A stretch of DNA of 6,919 nt from Spirochaetia bacterium (lineage in GTDB: Bacteria > Spirochaetota > Spirochaetia > Sphaerochaetales > Sphaerochaetaceae). Positions 1-5,174 of the stretch are shown here, piece after piece. How positions within the stretch are numbered: the stretch's first letter is position 1; each line of letters begins with the position of its first letter. The stretch covers positions 1 through 6,919 of the forward strand of contig CAAGIP010000248.1 of the NCBI GenBank assembly GCA_900769955.1, in the 5' to 3' direction. The notes under the pieces were generated by a model. It ran no database searches. It was not told the DNA's origin and worked only from the letters and a program-made list of their open reading frames with translations. Position numbers and translations under genes: made by a program.

Positions 1-335
1 CTGCCAGGATTCTCAGAGGCAAGAACAAGCCTGAGTATGTTCCTCACCAGGACATGGGCGACAATGTGATCATCATCAATGCCGCTAAGGCAAGCGTAAC
101 CGGTAACAAGGTGCTCGATAAGAAGTATTATCGTCACTCAATGTTCCCGGGCGGACTCACCACGGAATCCTATGGTGAGCTGATCGAGAGAAAGCCGACT
201 TTCCCCATGGAGCACGCTATCAAGGGTATGCTTCCTCACGGAAAACTCGGTAGGGCACTCTTTACCAATCTCAGGGTATATGCCGGTGCAGAACATCCCC
301 ACATGGCTCAGAAGCCTATCGTGGTCGAGCTTTAA
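1..335 (+). CDS. rplM: 50S ribosomal protein L13, 5'-truncated by window edge
   Basis: Structural protein of the large ribosomal subunit that binds 23S rRNA and joins early in assembly. The reading frame is open from the left edge (first full codon at 3) to TAA at 333-335, giving 110 residues. The family is about 142 residues, so roughly the first 30 are missing. Visible L13 hallmarks are the VIIINAAK strand, the TGNKVLDKKYYRHSMFPGG segment, the MLPHGKLGR motif and the C-terminal YAGAEHPHMAQKP. The ATG at 54 is internal and is not the start, because conserved L13 sequence (ARILRGKN...) lies upstream in the same frame. rpsI follows after 12 bases, the usual L13-S9 operon. Identification is near certain from the motifs. 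Confidence 0.97.
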   Translation, partial: ARILRGKNKPEYVPHQDMGDNVIIINAAKASVTGNKVLDKKYYRHSMFPGGLTTESYGELIERKPTFPMEHAIKGMLPHGKLGRALFTNLRVYAGAEHPHMAQKPIVVEL

Positions 336-339
336 GGAG
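334..339 (+). promoter_or_regulatory. Shine-Dalgarno site of rpsI
   Basis: AAGGAG overlaps the rplM stop codon and lies 8 bases before the ATG at 348. It decides the rpsI start: the in-frame GTG at 339 overlaps the site itself and would add only three residues, so the ATG at 348 is chosen. The tight arrangement suggests coupled translation of L13 and S9. Confidence 0.85.
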
Positions 340-347
340 TGTGTAAG

Positions 348-764
348 ATGGCTAAGAAAGAAAAGAAAGAAATCGTTAATCTCGGTCACGGCGTAGGCCG
401 CCGTAAGTCTGCCGTAGCACGTGTCTACCTCAGGGAAGGCAACGGCAAGATCACAGTCAACGGTAAGAATGTTGATGAGTACTTCGTTGATGCTCTCTCA
501 GTCTTCACCGTCAAGCAGCCGCTCGTTCTTACCGAGACAGCTGATAAGTTCGACGTTGTCATCACAGTCACAGGCGGCGGTATCAACGGTCAGGCAGGTG
601 CATGCCGCCATGGTATCGCAAGAGCTCTCTGCGAAGAGGACAACGATGCTTACAGATCTGCCCTCCACGCAGCCGGATTCATGACAAGAGACCCCAGAAT
701 GGTCGAAAGAAAGAAGTACGGTCAGCGCGGTGCGAGAAGACGCTTCCAGTTCTCAAAACGTTAA
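348..764 (+). CDS. rpsI: 30S ribosomal protein S9
   Basis: Small-subunit head protein of 138 residues; its basic C-terminal tail reaches the P-site tRNA. Diagnostic segments are GRRKSAVARV (residues 17-26), the glycine-rich GGGINGQAGACRHGIARAL block (76-94) and the arginine/lysine-rich end RDPRMVERKKYGQRGARRRF, finishing in the conserved SKR. Length is close to the family's usual 130 or so, with a short lysine-rich N-terminal extension (MAKKEKKE). The gene follows rplM after 12 bases and is closed by a strong terminator at 787-819, so the two probably form the end of one transcript. No promoter is visible between them. Identification is near certain. Confidence 0.98.
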   Translation: MAKKEKKEIVNLGHGVGRRKSAVARVYLREGNGKITVNGKNVDEYFVDALSVFTVKQPLVLTETADKFDVVITVTGGGINGQAGACRHGIARALCEEDNDAYRSALHAAGFMTRDPRMVERKKYGQRGARRRFQFSKR

Positions 765-786
765 TTGTTTTTACAAGCTGGTACAG

Positions 787-819
787 GAGCCCACAGTCAA
801 TGTGGGTTCTTCTTTTTTT
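787..819 (+). terminator. Rho-independent terminator of rplM-rpsI
   Basis: GAGCCCAC (787-794) pairs with GTGGGTTC (802-809) as an 8-bp stem with one G-U wobble and a 7-base loop. It is followed by a T-rich tract at 810-819 (TTC then seven T). It sits 22 bases after the rpsI stop and only 26 bases before the recX start, so recX probably has its own promoter or depends on readthrough. Confidence 0.9.
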
Positions 820-832
820 GCCCTCCCTCTGT

Positions 833-838
833 TATCAT
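833..838 (+). promoter_or_regulatory. Candidate -10 element of a leaderless recX transcript
   Basis: TATCAT matches the TATAAT consensus at 5 of 6 positions. Transcription would start about 7 bases downstream, at 845-846, which coincides with the recX ATG at 846. No convincing -35 is visible: 17 bp upstream lies TTCTTT within the terminator T-tract. A single hexamer in an AT-rich spot can arise by chance, so this is tentative. Confidence 0.4.
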
Positions 839-845
839 TTCCTAT

Positions 846-1256
846 ATGACCGCATACGATAAGGCACTCTCCCTGCTCTCAATAAGGGAGCACACAAAGA
901 AGGAACTACGTGACAAGCTGCTTCAGAAAGGCTTTCCTTCAGCTGAAACGGAAGAAGCAATAACAAAGCTGGAAGGGGAGGGCTTTATTTCAGAAAAGCG
1001 TTACTGTCAGTGTTTCATACGATCCCGGCTGAGGAAAAATCCTGAAGGTAAAAAGCTCATTGCCATGCGTCTTATCGAGAAGGGAATTCCCCGATCCACC
1101 GCATATGATGAAGTTGATTCCTACTTTGAGGAAAACAGTGAGGAAATAAAGGAAATCTTCACTGAGTATGAACAGAAGCTTGTAAGACTGAAGGGAAGTG
1201 AAAAAGCAGCACAGACTCTGATGAGAAAGTGCATAAAATTAAGCGATTACGAGTAG
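846..1256 (+). CDS. recX: Regulatory protein RecX
   Basis: RecX-family modulator of RecA filaments, acting in the cytoplasm on recombination and SOS induction. The 136 residues follow the family's tandem three-helix repeats. The first has the pattern ALSLLSIREHTKKELRDKLLQKGF (residues 7-30), the second GFISEKRYCQCFIRSRLRK (46-64) leading into the LIAMRLIEKGIP segment (71-82), and the third, less conserved, covers 91-136. It is at the short end of the family (E. coli RecX is about 166 residues). The start at 846 is chosen because family similarity begins there. The frame is open upstream to 765, but that part has no ATG, GTG or TTG near a ribosome-binding site and covers the terminator. No Shine-Dalgarno sequence precedes the ATG. 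recA is not in the window. Family assignment is firm; activity on RecA is inferred. Confidence 0.88.
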   Translation: MTAYDKALSLLSIREHTKKELRDKLLQKGFPSAETEEAITKLEGEGFISEKRYCQCFIRSRLRKNPEGKKLIAMRLIEKGIPRSTAYDEVDSYFEENSEEIKEIFTEYEQKLVRLKGSEKAAQTLMRKCIKLSDYE

Positions 1257-1313
1257 ATTTTTCTGTACAAAACGTTCTTCTTCATTCACTATTGTACCAT
1301 CCACAACAGTAAT

Positions 1314-1318
1314 GGAGG
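1314..1318 (+). promoter_or_regulatory. Shine-Dalgarno site of the secreted-protein gene
   Basis: GGAGG lies 6 bases before the ATG at 1325, a strong site that fixes the start. The upstream gap (1257-1313) holds no terminator and only a weak -10-like TATTGT at 1290-1295, so the gene may be read from its own promoter or with recX. Confidence 0.75.
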
Positions 1319-1324
1319 TTTCAT

Positions 1325-1819
1325 ATGAAAAAAACACTGCTCACACTGCTTCTCATCATCTGCTCCGTCAGTCTCTTCGCAGCCTTCGACATCAATGCAA
1401 ACGACATGAGGGCCAGGAATATCAAGTCACCTTACTCTTTTCCTGACATTCCGGTAAAGATCAATGCGACAGTTGCCAAGGCCGTGACCGTTGAAGCAAC
1501 TCCCGAAGCCAGGAGTGCTGACGGTGAAACCTATACTATGTGGATCAAACTTAACGGTACCGGAACAAAAGAGCAGAGGTCAGTATACTTTGAGGCAAAG
1601 AAAGGTGAAGTCATAACAGTTACCGCTTCATCCTCTGCCGCAGCATCTGACAGGACCCTTAACGTCGTTGCTGAAGATGGTACGGTCATCGGAACTATCG
1701 CGGCCCTTAAGGGGGATGCGGATGCCACTGCAGGCTACGTCACTATTCCTTCAGACGGTGCTTATTACCTCATAAGCAAATCAGGAGGAATCAACATTTA
1801 CCGCATCACACTGAAATGA
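1325..1819 (+). CDS. Secreted protein with beta-sandwich, polysaccharide-enzyme-type accessory domain
   Basis: A 164-residue exported protein of unassigned function. It opens with a classic signal peptide: MKK, then a hydrophobic run (residues 4-18) and a likely signal peptidase I cut around LFA/A (19-20). Cys13 lies inside the hydrophobic core and lacks a proper lipobox, so a lipoprotein is unlikely. After a linker rich in Ala, Val and Thr, residues 70-164 show alternating beta-strand character with the pattern LNGTG...RSVYFEAKKGEVITVTASSS, then DRTLNVV, then AYYLISKSGGINIYRI. I associate this with accessory beta-sandwich domains at the ends of secreted pectate lyases and other plant-polysaccharide enzymes, from memory of the pattern. 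No catalytic domain is attached. A carbohydrate-binding or cell-surface role is inference; an unrelated periplasmic protein remains possible. Confidence 0.75.
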   Translation: MKKTLLTLLLIICSVSLFAAFDINANDMRARNIKSPYSFPDIPVKINATVAKAVTVEATPEARSADGETYTMWIKLNGTGTKEQRSVYFEAKKGEVITVTASSSAAASDRTLNVVAEDGTVIGTIAALKGDADATAGYVTIPSDGAYYLISKSGGINIYRITLK

Positions 1820-1827
1820 CATGGAAA

Positions 1828-1850
1828 AAGCCGGGTGAGAAACCCGGCTT
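1828..1850 (-). terminator. Terminator of ade, possibly bidirectional
   Basis: AAGCCGGGT (1828-1836) pairs perfectly with ACCCGGCTT (1842-1850) around a 5-base loop. Read on the minus strand, the stem is followed by a T-run (complement of the A-run 1825-1829) and starts 8 bases after the ade stop, so it is a good ade terminator. On the plus strand it lies 8 bases after the secreted-protein stop, but the following AAATCATATT is a poor T-tract, so plus-strand termination would be weaker. Confidence 0.85.
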
Positions 1851-1858
1851 AAATCATA

Positions 1859-3595
1859 TTATTCAGCTTCATTCGGAATGTGCCTGAACGCACTTACATC
1901 GAAAAGTCCCGTATCCGTAAGCTTCAGCTCCGGAATTACCGGAAGTGCCATGAAGCAAAGTGTCATGAAGGGATCGATATCAGGAGAAACCTTCAGTTCG
2001 CGATCCGCAATCTCATGCATCTCATCAAGGGTTCTTACCACTTCTTCCTCGCTTTCATCGGTCATGAGGCCTGCGATCTCAAGACGGTGACTCATCAGAA
2101 CCTTTCCGTCCTTTACCATCGTTATGCCGCCGCCAAGCTTAATGAGCTCTTCGACAGCAACTGCCATGTCGTCATCGTCCGAACCTATACATATGATATT
2201 GTGAGAGTCATGTGCAATTGAAGTTGCGACGGCACCGTCCCTCATGCCATAGCCCGTGATAAGGGCAAGTCCTATGTTTCCCGTTCCATGGTGACGCTCG
2301 ATGACTGCAAGCTTCAGGATGTCTACTCCGGGGTCGTGGATAAAGTATCCATCCTCATCACGTTTCACACATCTTACCGATCTGCCCGTCACAACACCGC
2401 CCGGAATAATGTCTATGCAGTTAACCCTGTCGCTGTTAAGTTTCAGTTTCAGACTTTCTGCGGAAAAACCCTTTACGTTCATCATTCCCGAAACCTTCTC
2501 AGGAACGGTATGGGGTGCCTTCTCGATAATCTTTCCGTCCTTTGCCACAAGCCTGCCGAGCACAAAGACTTCTTCCGGCTTAAGGTTATCAAGAGTTTCA
2601 GTGAGGAAGAAGTCTGCCCTGAGCCCGGGTGCGATCGCACCACGGTCCTCAAGACCGTAGCAAGTTGCGGCATTGAGCGTTGCCATGCTTATGGCTGTAA
2701 CGGGATTGAGTCCTTCCGCAATTGCCAGATTGACACCGTAGTTGATGTGGCCCTCTCGCTCGATGGACTGGGGCTGCCTGTCATCTGTACAGAAAACAAC
2801 CCTTGATGAGTTTCCTTCATCGACACCCTTAACAAGAGTTGTCACGTTCTTGCATGCAGTGCCCTGACGGAGCATGACATACATGCCTCTTCTTACCCTT
2901 TCCCTCAGTTCCTCAGGCGTTGCGCACTCATGGTCAGTTGTTATTCGGCATGCAGTGTAGGCATCAAGTACATTTCCCTCGATGGCAGGGGAGTGGCCGT
3001 CGATGTTCTTTTTTCTCTTATATGCGCACTCCAGTTTGTCATACACCTGGTCATCGCCGTAAACGATGCCGGGGTAGTTCATCATTTCGCCAAGCCCGAG
3101 AATCCTCGGATTGTCGATCATCTTCTCAATGTCCTCAGCCAGAAGGACTGCACCCGCATTCTCAAACGGGGTAGCCGGAACACAGGATGGGAACATGTAG
3201 AAGACTGAAAGGGGAATGTTCTCACTTGCCTTCAGCATGTAGCGCATGGCATCGAGACCTGCCACGTTGCATATCTCATGGGGGTCCGCAATGACAGTGG
3301 TTGTGCCGTAGGGCACGACCGCATCGGAGAATGCGGAAGGGGAGAGGTGTGAGGACTCGATGTGGCAGTGGGCATCTATAAGGCCCGGCACAAGGAAGCG
3401 TCCTTCAGCATCAATGGTTTCTGCTGCCTTTAAGTCACCCTTGAAAGCGGCAAATAAACCTTCTATGATATAAACATCGGTAAGAAAAGTCGTCCTGCCG
3501 TATACATCGACGACATTCGCGTTTCTGATGCACAGGTCGGCTTCCCGCCTGCCCATGCTCACGTCAGCCAGCTTCCTGGCAAGATCCTTTGTCAT
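1859..3595 (-). CDS. ade: Adenine deaminase
   Basis: Cytoplasmic metalloenzyme converting adenine to hypoxanthine and ammonia in purine salvage. The 578 residues match the family's usual length (about 577-588). The amidohydrolase barrel shows the metal-binding HxH in GLIDAHCHIESSH (His76, His78), the DPHEI segment (His106), GHSPAI (His201), TDHE (His222) and the CTDDRQP motif (Asp271-Asp272). A GAIAPGLRADF segment (319-329) marks the return to the small beta domain. The C-terminal Ade-specific domain includes IAHDSHNIICIGSDDDD (460-476) and a closing PFMTLCFMALPVIPELKLT. The start at 3595 is set by AAAGGAG 8 bases upstream; an in-frame ATG at 3619 would add eight residues but has no such site and lies upstream of the predicted transcription start. 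The gene is divergent from a purine permease, consistent with salvage. No missing residue or frameshift is seen. Confidence 0.96.
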   Translation of the reverse strand: MTKDLARKLADVSMGRREADLCIRNANVVDVYGRTTFLTDVYIIEGLFAAFKGDLKAAETIDAEGRFLVPGLIDAHCHIESSHLSPSAFSDAVVPYGTTTVIADPHEICNVAGLDAMRYMLKASENIPLSVFYMFPSCVPATPFENAGAVLLAEDIEKMIDNPRILGLGEMMNYPGIVYGDDQVYDKLECAYKRKKNIDGHSPAIEGNVLDAYTACRITTDHECATPEELRERVRRGMYVMLRQGTACKNVTTLVKGVDEGNSSRVVFCTDDRQPQSIEREGHINYGVNLAIAEGLNPVTAISMATLNAATCYGLEDRGAIAPGLRADFFLTETLDNLKPEEVFVLGRLVAKDGKIIEKAPHTVPEKVSGMMNVKGFSAESLKLKLNSDRVNCIDIIPGGVVTGRSVRCVKRDEDGYFIHDPGVDILKLAVIERHHGTGNIGLALITGYGMRDGAVATSIAHDSHNIICIGSDDDDMAVAVEELIKLGGGITMVKDGKVLMSHRLEIAGLMTDESEEEVVRTLDEMHEIADRELKVSPDIDPFMTLCFMALPVIPELKLTDTGLFDVSAFRHIPNEAE

Positions 3596-3603
3596 GGCTG
3601 TTA

Positions 3604-3610
3604 CTCCTTT
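3604..3610 (-). promoter_or_regulatory. Shine-Dalgarno site of ade
   Basis: On the minus strand AAAGGAG lies 8 bases before the ATG at 3595. It decides this start over the in-frame ATG at 3619, which lies upstream of the site. Confidence 0.85.
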
Positions 3611-3618
3611 ACACCCCA

Positions 3619-3647
3619 ATTATATTGCGATATTTCAGTTTTGTGCA
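3619..3647 (-). promoter_or_regulatory. Predicted promoter of ade
   Basis: On the minus strand a perfect TATAAT occupies 3624-3619. With 17-bp spacing the -35 position (3647-3642) reads TGCACA, a weak match to TTGACA. The start would fall near 3612, giving a leader of about 17 bases that contains the Shine-Dalgarno site. The weak -35 suggests a need for an activator or UP contact. Confidence 0.6.
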
Positions 3648-3664
3648 GAAAAATATTACAATAT
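3622..3664. repeat. Two ATATTRCRATAT boxes, possible operator pair
   Basis: ATATTGCGATAT at 3622-3633 and ATATTACAATAT at 3653-3664 agree at 10 of 12 positions, differing only by G/A at two. Both are near-palindromic and their repeat distance is 31 bp, close to three helical turns. The first overlaps the -10 and spacer of the ade promoter, and the second lies just upstream of its -35. The spacing and position suit a dimeric regulator; AT-rich chance similarity is the alternative. Confidence 0.35.
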
Positions 3665-3707
3665 CATCATTTTGATAAGATGGATTTACATATCCGTAAA
3701 ATTTTTG

Positions 3708-3737
3708 TTGCCAGATTCAAAAAAACGGGTTTATGCT
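3708..3737 (+). promoter_or_regulatory. Predicted promoter of the purine permease gene
   Basis: TTGCCA at 3708-3713 (5 of 6 to the -35 consensus) and TATGCT at 3732-3737 (4 of 6 to the -10) are separated by 18 bp. Transcription would start near 3744, leaving a leader of about 28 bases, too short for a purine riboswitch. AAAGGAG at 3761-3767 follows. Just upstream, TTTAC (3685-3689) and GTAAA (3696-3700) form an inverted repeat around 6 bases. Confidence 0.55.
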
Positions 3738-3772
3738 AACCTTGTATCCAATCTTCACATAAAGGAGTATGT

Positions 3773-5059
3773 ATGGAAAAGTTATTCAAACTGAAAGAAA
3801 GAAGGACCGACGTCAAGACTGAGATCATGGCAGGTATCACGACCTTCCTCGCAATGGCTTACATCCTTGCCGTCAACCCCGGCATCCTGTCAGCATCAGG
3901 AATGGATTTCGGCGCAGTATTCACCGCAACGGCCCTTTCTTCAGCCATAGCGACTCTGGTAATGGCATTTGTCGCCAACCTTCCGTTCGCTCTAGCTCCT
4001 GGTATGGGCCTTAACGCATTCCTTGCCTACACGGTAGTACTCGGAATGGGTTATTCCTGGCAGTTCGCTCTTACTGCAGTATTCTTCGAAGGCCTCATCT
4101 TCATCGTCCTGACGATCTTCAACATCCGTGAAGCGATCGTCAACAGCATCCCTGACAGCCTCAAGAAAGCAATCAGCGTCGGTATCGGATTCTTCATTGC
4201 CTTCATCGGCATGCAGAATGCGGGAATCATCGTTGACGGTGCAACCCTCGTTGATCTTGGTGCCATCACGACACCCGGACCCGCAATGGTTGCCATGATC
4301 GGACTCATCATCACGATCATCCTCCAGTGCATGCAGGTTAAGGGCTCACTCCTCATCGGTATCATCGCCACAACAATCGTTGGTATCCCCTTCGGAGTAA
4401 CCAAGTATGCAGGCGGTTCATACCTTCCTCCTTCCATTGCTCCCACATTCTTCAAGTTTGAGTTTGCAAACATCTTCACCGTTGACTTCCTCATCGTAAT
4501 GTTCACGTTCCTCTTTGTCGATATGTTCGATACAGTCGGAACGCTCATCGGATGCGCAACCAAGGCAGACATGGTCAGAAAGGACGGCACGATCCCCAAC
4601 TGTAAGGAAGCACTCTTTGCAGATGCAATCGGAACAACCGTAGGTGCATGTCTCGGCACATCCACAGTTACCACATTCGTCGAAAGCTCGGCAGGCGTCG
4701 TCGAAGGCGGACGCACGGGTCTCACGGCACTCACCGTTTCAGTACTCTTCCTGCTTTCACTCTTCCTTGCTCCTCTCTTCGGATCAATTCCTTCCGCAGC
4801 AACAGCTCCCGCACTCATCATGGTTGGTTTCTTCATGATGTCACCGGCATCCAAGATCAACTGGGAAGATCCCGTCGACGGTATTTCAGCATTCCTGACA
4901 ATCGCATTCATGACACTTTCCTACTCCATCAGTAACGGTATCATGTTCGGTATCCTGGCATGGGTCATCGGAAAGATCGTCACAAAGAAGACAAAGGACA
5001 TCACGGTCCCGACAATCGTCATCGCGATCATCTTCCTCATCTACCTTATTCTTAAATAG
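3773..5059 (+). CDS. NCS2 family (AzgA/PbuG-type) purine base permease
   Basis: Inner-membrane proton-coupled importer of purine bases (adenine, hypoxanthine or guanine). The 428 residues are close to the family's usual 430-450. The protein is hydrophobic throughout and is expected to form 14 membrane segments in the UraA fold. Signatures of the AzgA branch are GITTFLAMAYILAVNP (residues 21-36), ALAPGMGLNAF (73-83), the segment-8 motif FLFVDMFDTVGTLIG (246-260, with Asp250) and the segment-10 motif GTSTVTTFVESSAGVVEGGRTGLTA (295-319, with Glu304); the acidic residues are the expected substrate or proton contacts. The start follows AAAGGAG by 5 bases; an ATG at 3769 is out of frame and too close to that site. 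The gene is transcribed away from ade, so adenine and/or hypoxanthine is the likeliest substrate. Family is firm; exact specificity among AdeP-, GhxP- or PbuG-like proteins cannot be read, so no symbol is given. Confidence 0.93.
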   Translation: MEKLFKLKERRTDVKTEIMAGITTFLAMAYILAVNPGILSASGMDFGAVFTATALSSAIATLVMAFVANLPFALAPGMGLNAFLAYTVVLGMGYSWQFALTAVFFEGLIFIVLTIFNIREAIVNSIPDSLKKAISVGIGFFIAFIGMQNAGIIVDGATLVDLGAITTPGPAMVAMIGLIITIILQCMQVKGSLLIGIIATTIVGIPFGVTKYAGGSYLPPSIAPTFFKFEFANIFTVDFLIVMFTFLFVDMFDTVGTLIGCATKADMVRKDGTIPNCKEALFADAIGTTVGACLGTSTVTTFVESSAGVVEGGRTGLTALTVSVLFLLSLFLAPLFGSIPSAATAPALIMVGFFMMSPASKINWEDPVDGISAFLTIAFMTLSYSISNGIMFGILAWVIGKIVTKKTKDITVPTIVIAIIFLIYLILK

Positions 5060-5075
5060 GGAACACATTAAATTG

Positions 5076-5109
5076 ACACGGGAAGGCACCTTAGGGTGCC
5101 TTTCTGTGT
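5076..5109 (+). terminator. Hairpin terminator of the permease gene
   Basis: The core AAGGCACC (5083-5090) pairs with GGTGCCTT (5095-5102) around a TTAG loop. The stem can extend outward to 5076 and 5109 as a 15-bp helix with two G-U pairs. The tail after the core is TCTGTGT, only moderately T-rich, so termination may be partial. It sits 16 bases after the permease stop and ends just before the eno -35. Confidence 0.75.
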
Positions 5110-5110
5110 A

Positions 5111-5139
5111 TTGACTTATGAAGAGAAATATCAGATATT
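5111..5139 (+). promoter_or_regulatory. Predicted promoter of eno with overlapping palindrome
   Basis: TTGACT (5111-5116, 5 of 6 to consensus) and GATATT (5134-5139, 4 of 6) are 17 bp apart. The start would lie near 5146, about 29 bases before the ATG. The -10 is one arm of a perfect palindrome, AATATC-A-GATATT (5127-5139). TATTAA at 5136-5141 with 19-bp spacing is an alternative -10. Confidence 0.55.
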
Positions 5140-5174
5140 AATTTATAGATTTCCAAATAAGGAGAAATACGAAA

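Noticed and set aside
138..389. Minus-strand 83-codon frame across the rplM-rpsI junction
   Set aside because: It overlaps two well-conserved ribosomal protein genes and their ribosome-binding site; a shadow frame.
765..845. N-terminal extension of RecX (27 extra residues)
   Set aside because: The region encodes the rpsI terminator hairpin and T-tract, lacks a usable start, and is outside the family alignment.
2288..2806. 172- and 119-codon plus-strand open frames inside ade
   Set aside because: They are antisense to conserved adenine deaminase sequence with intact active-site motifs, have no ribosome-binding site, and resemble no family I know.
3738..3772. Purine riboswitch or other structured leader before the permease
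   Set aside because: Only about 28 bases separate the predicted transcript start from the ATG, and no purine aptamer-like pairing is visible.
4051..4911. 286-codon open frame on the minus strand inside the permease gene
   Set aside because: It is fully antisense to a clear NCS2 permease, has low-complexity composition (Met, Pro, Ser, Thr and Val rich) and no recognisable domain. It arises from the codon bias of the real gene.
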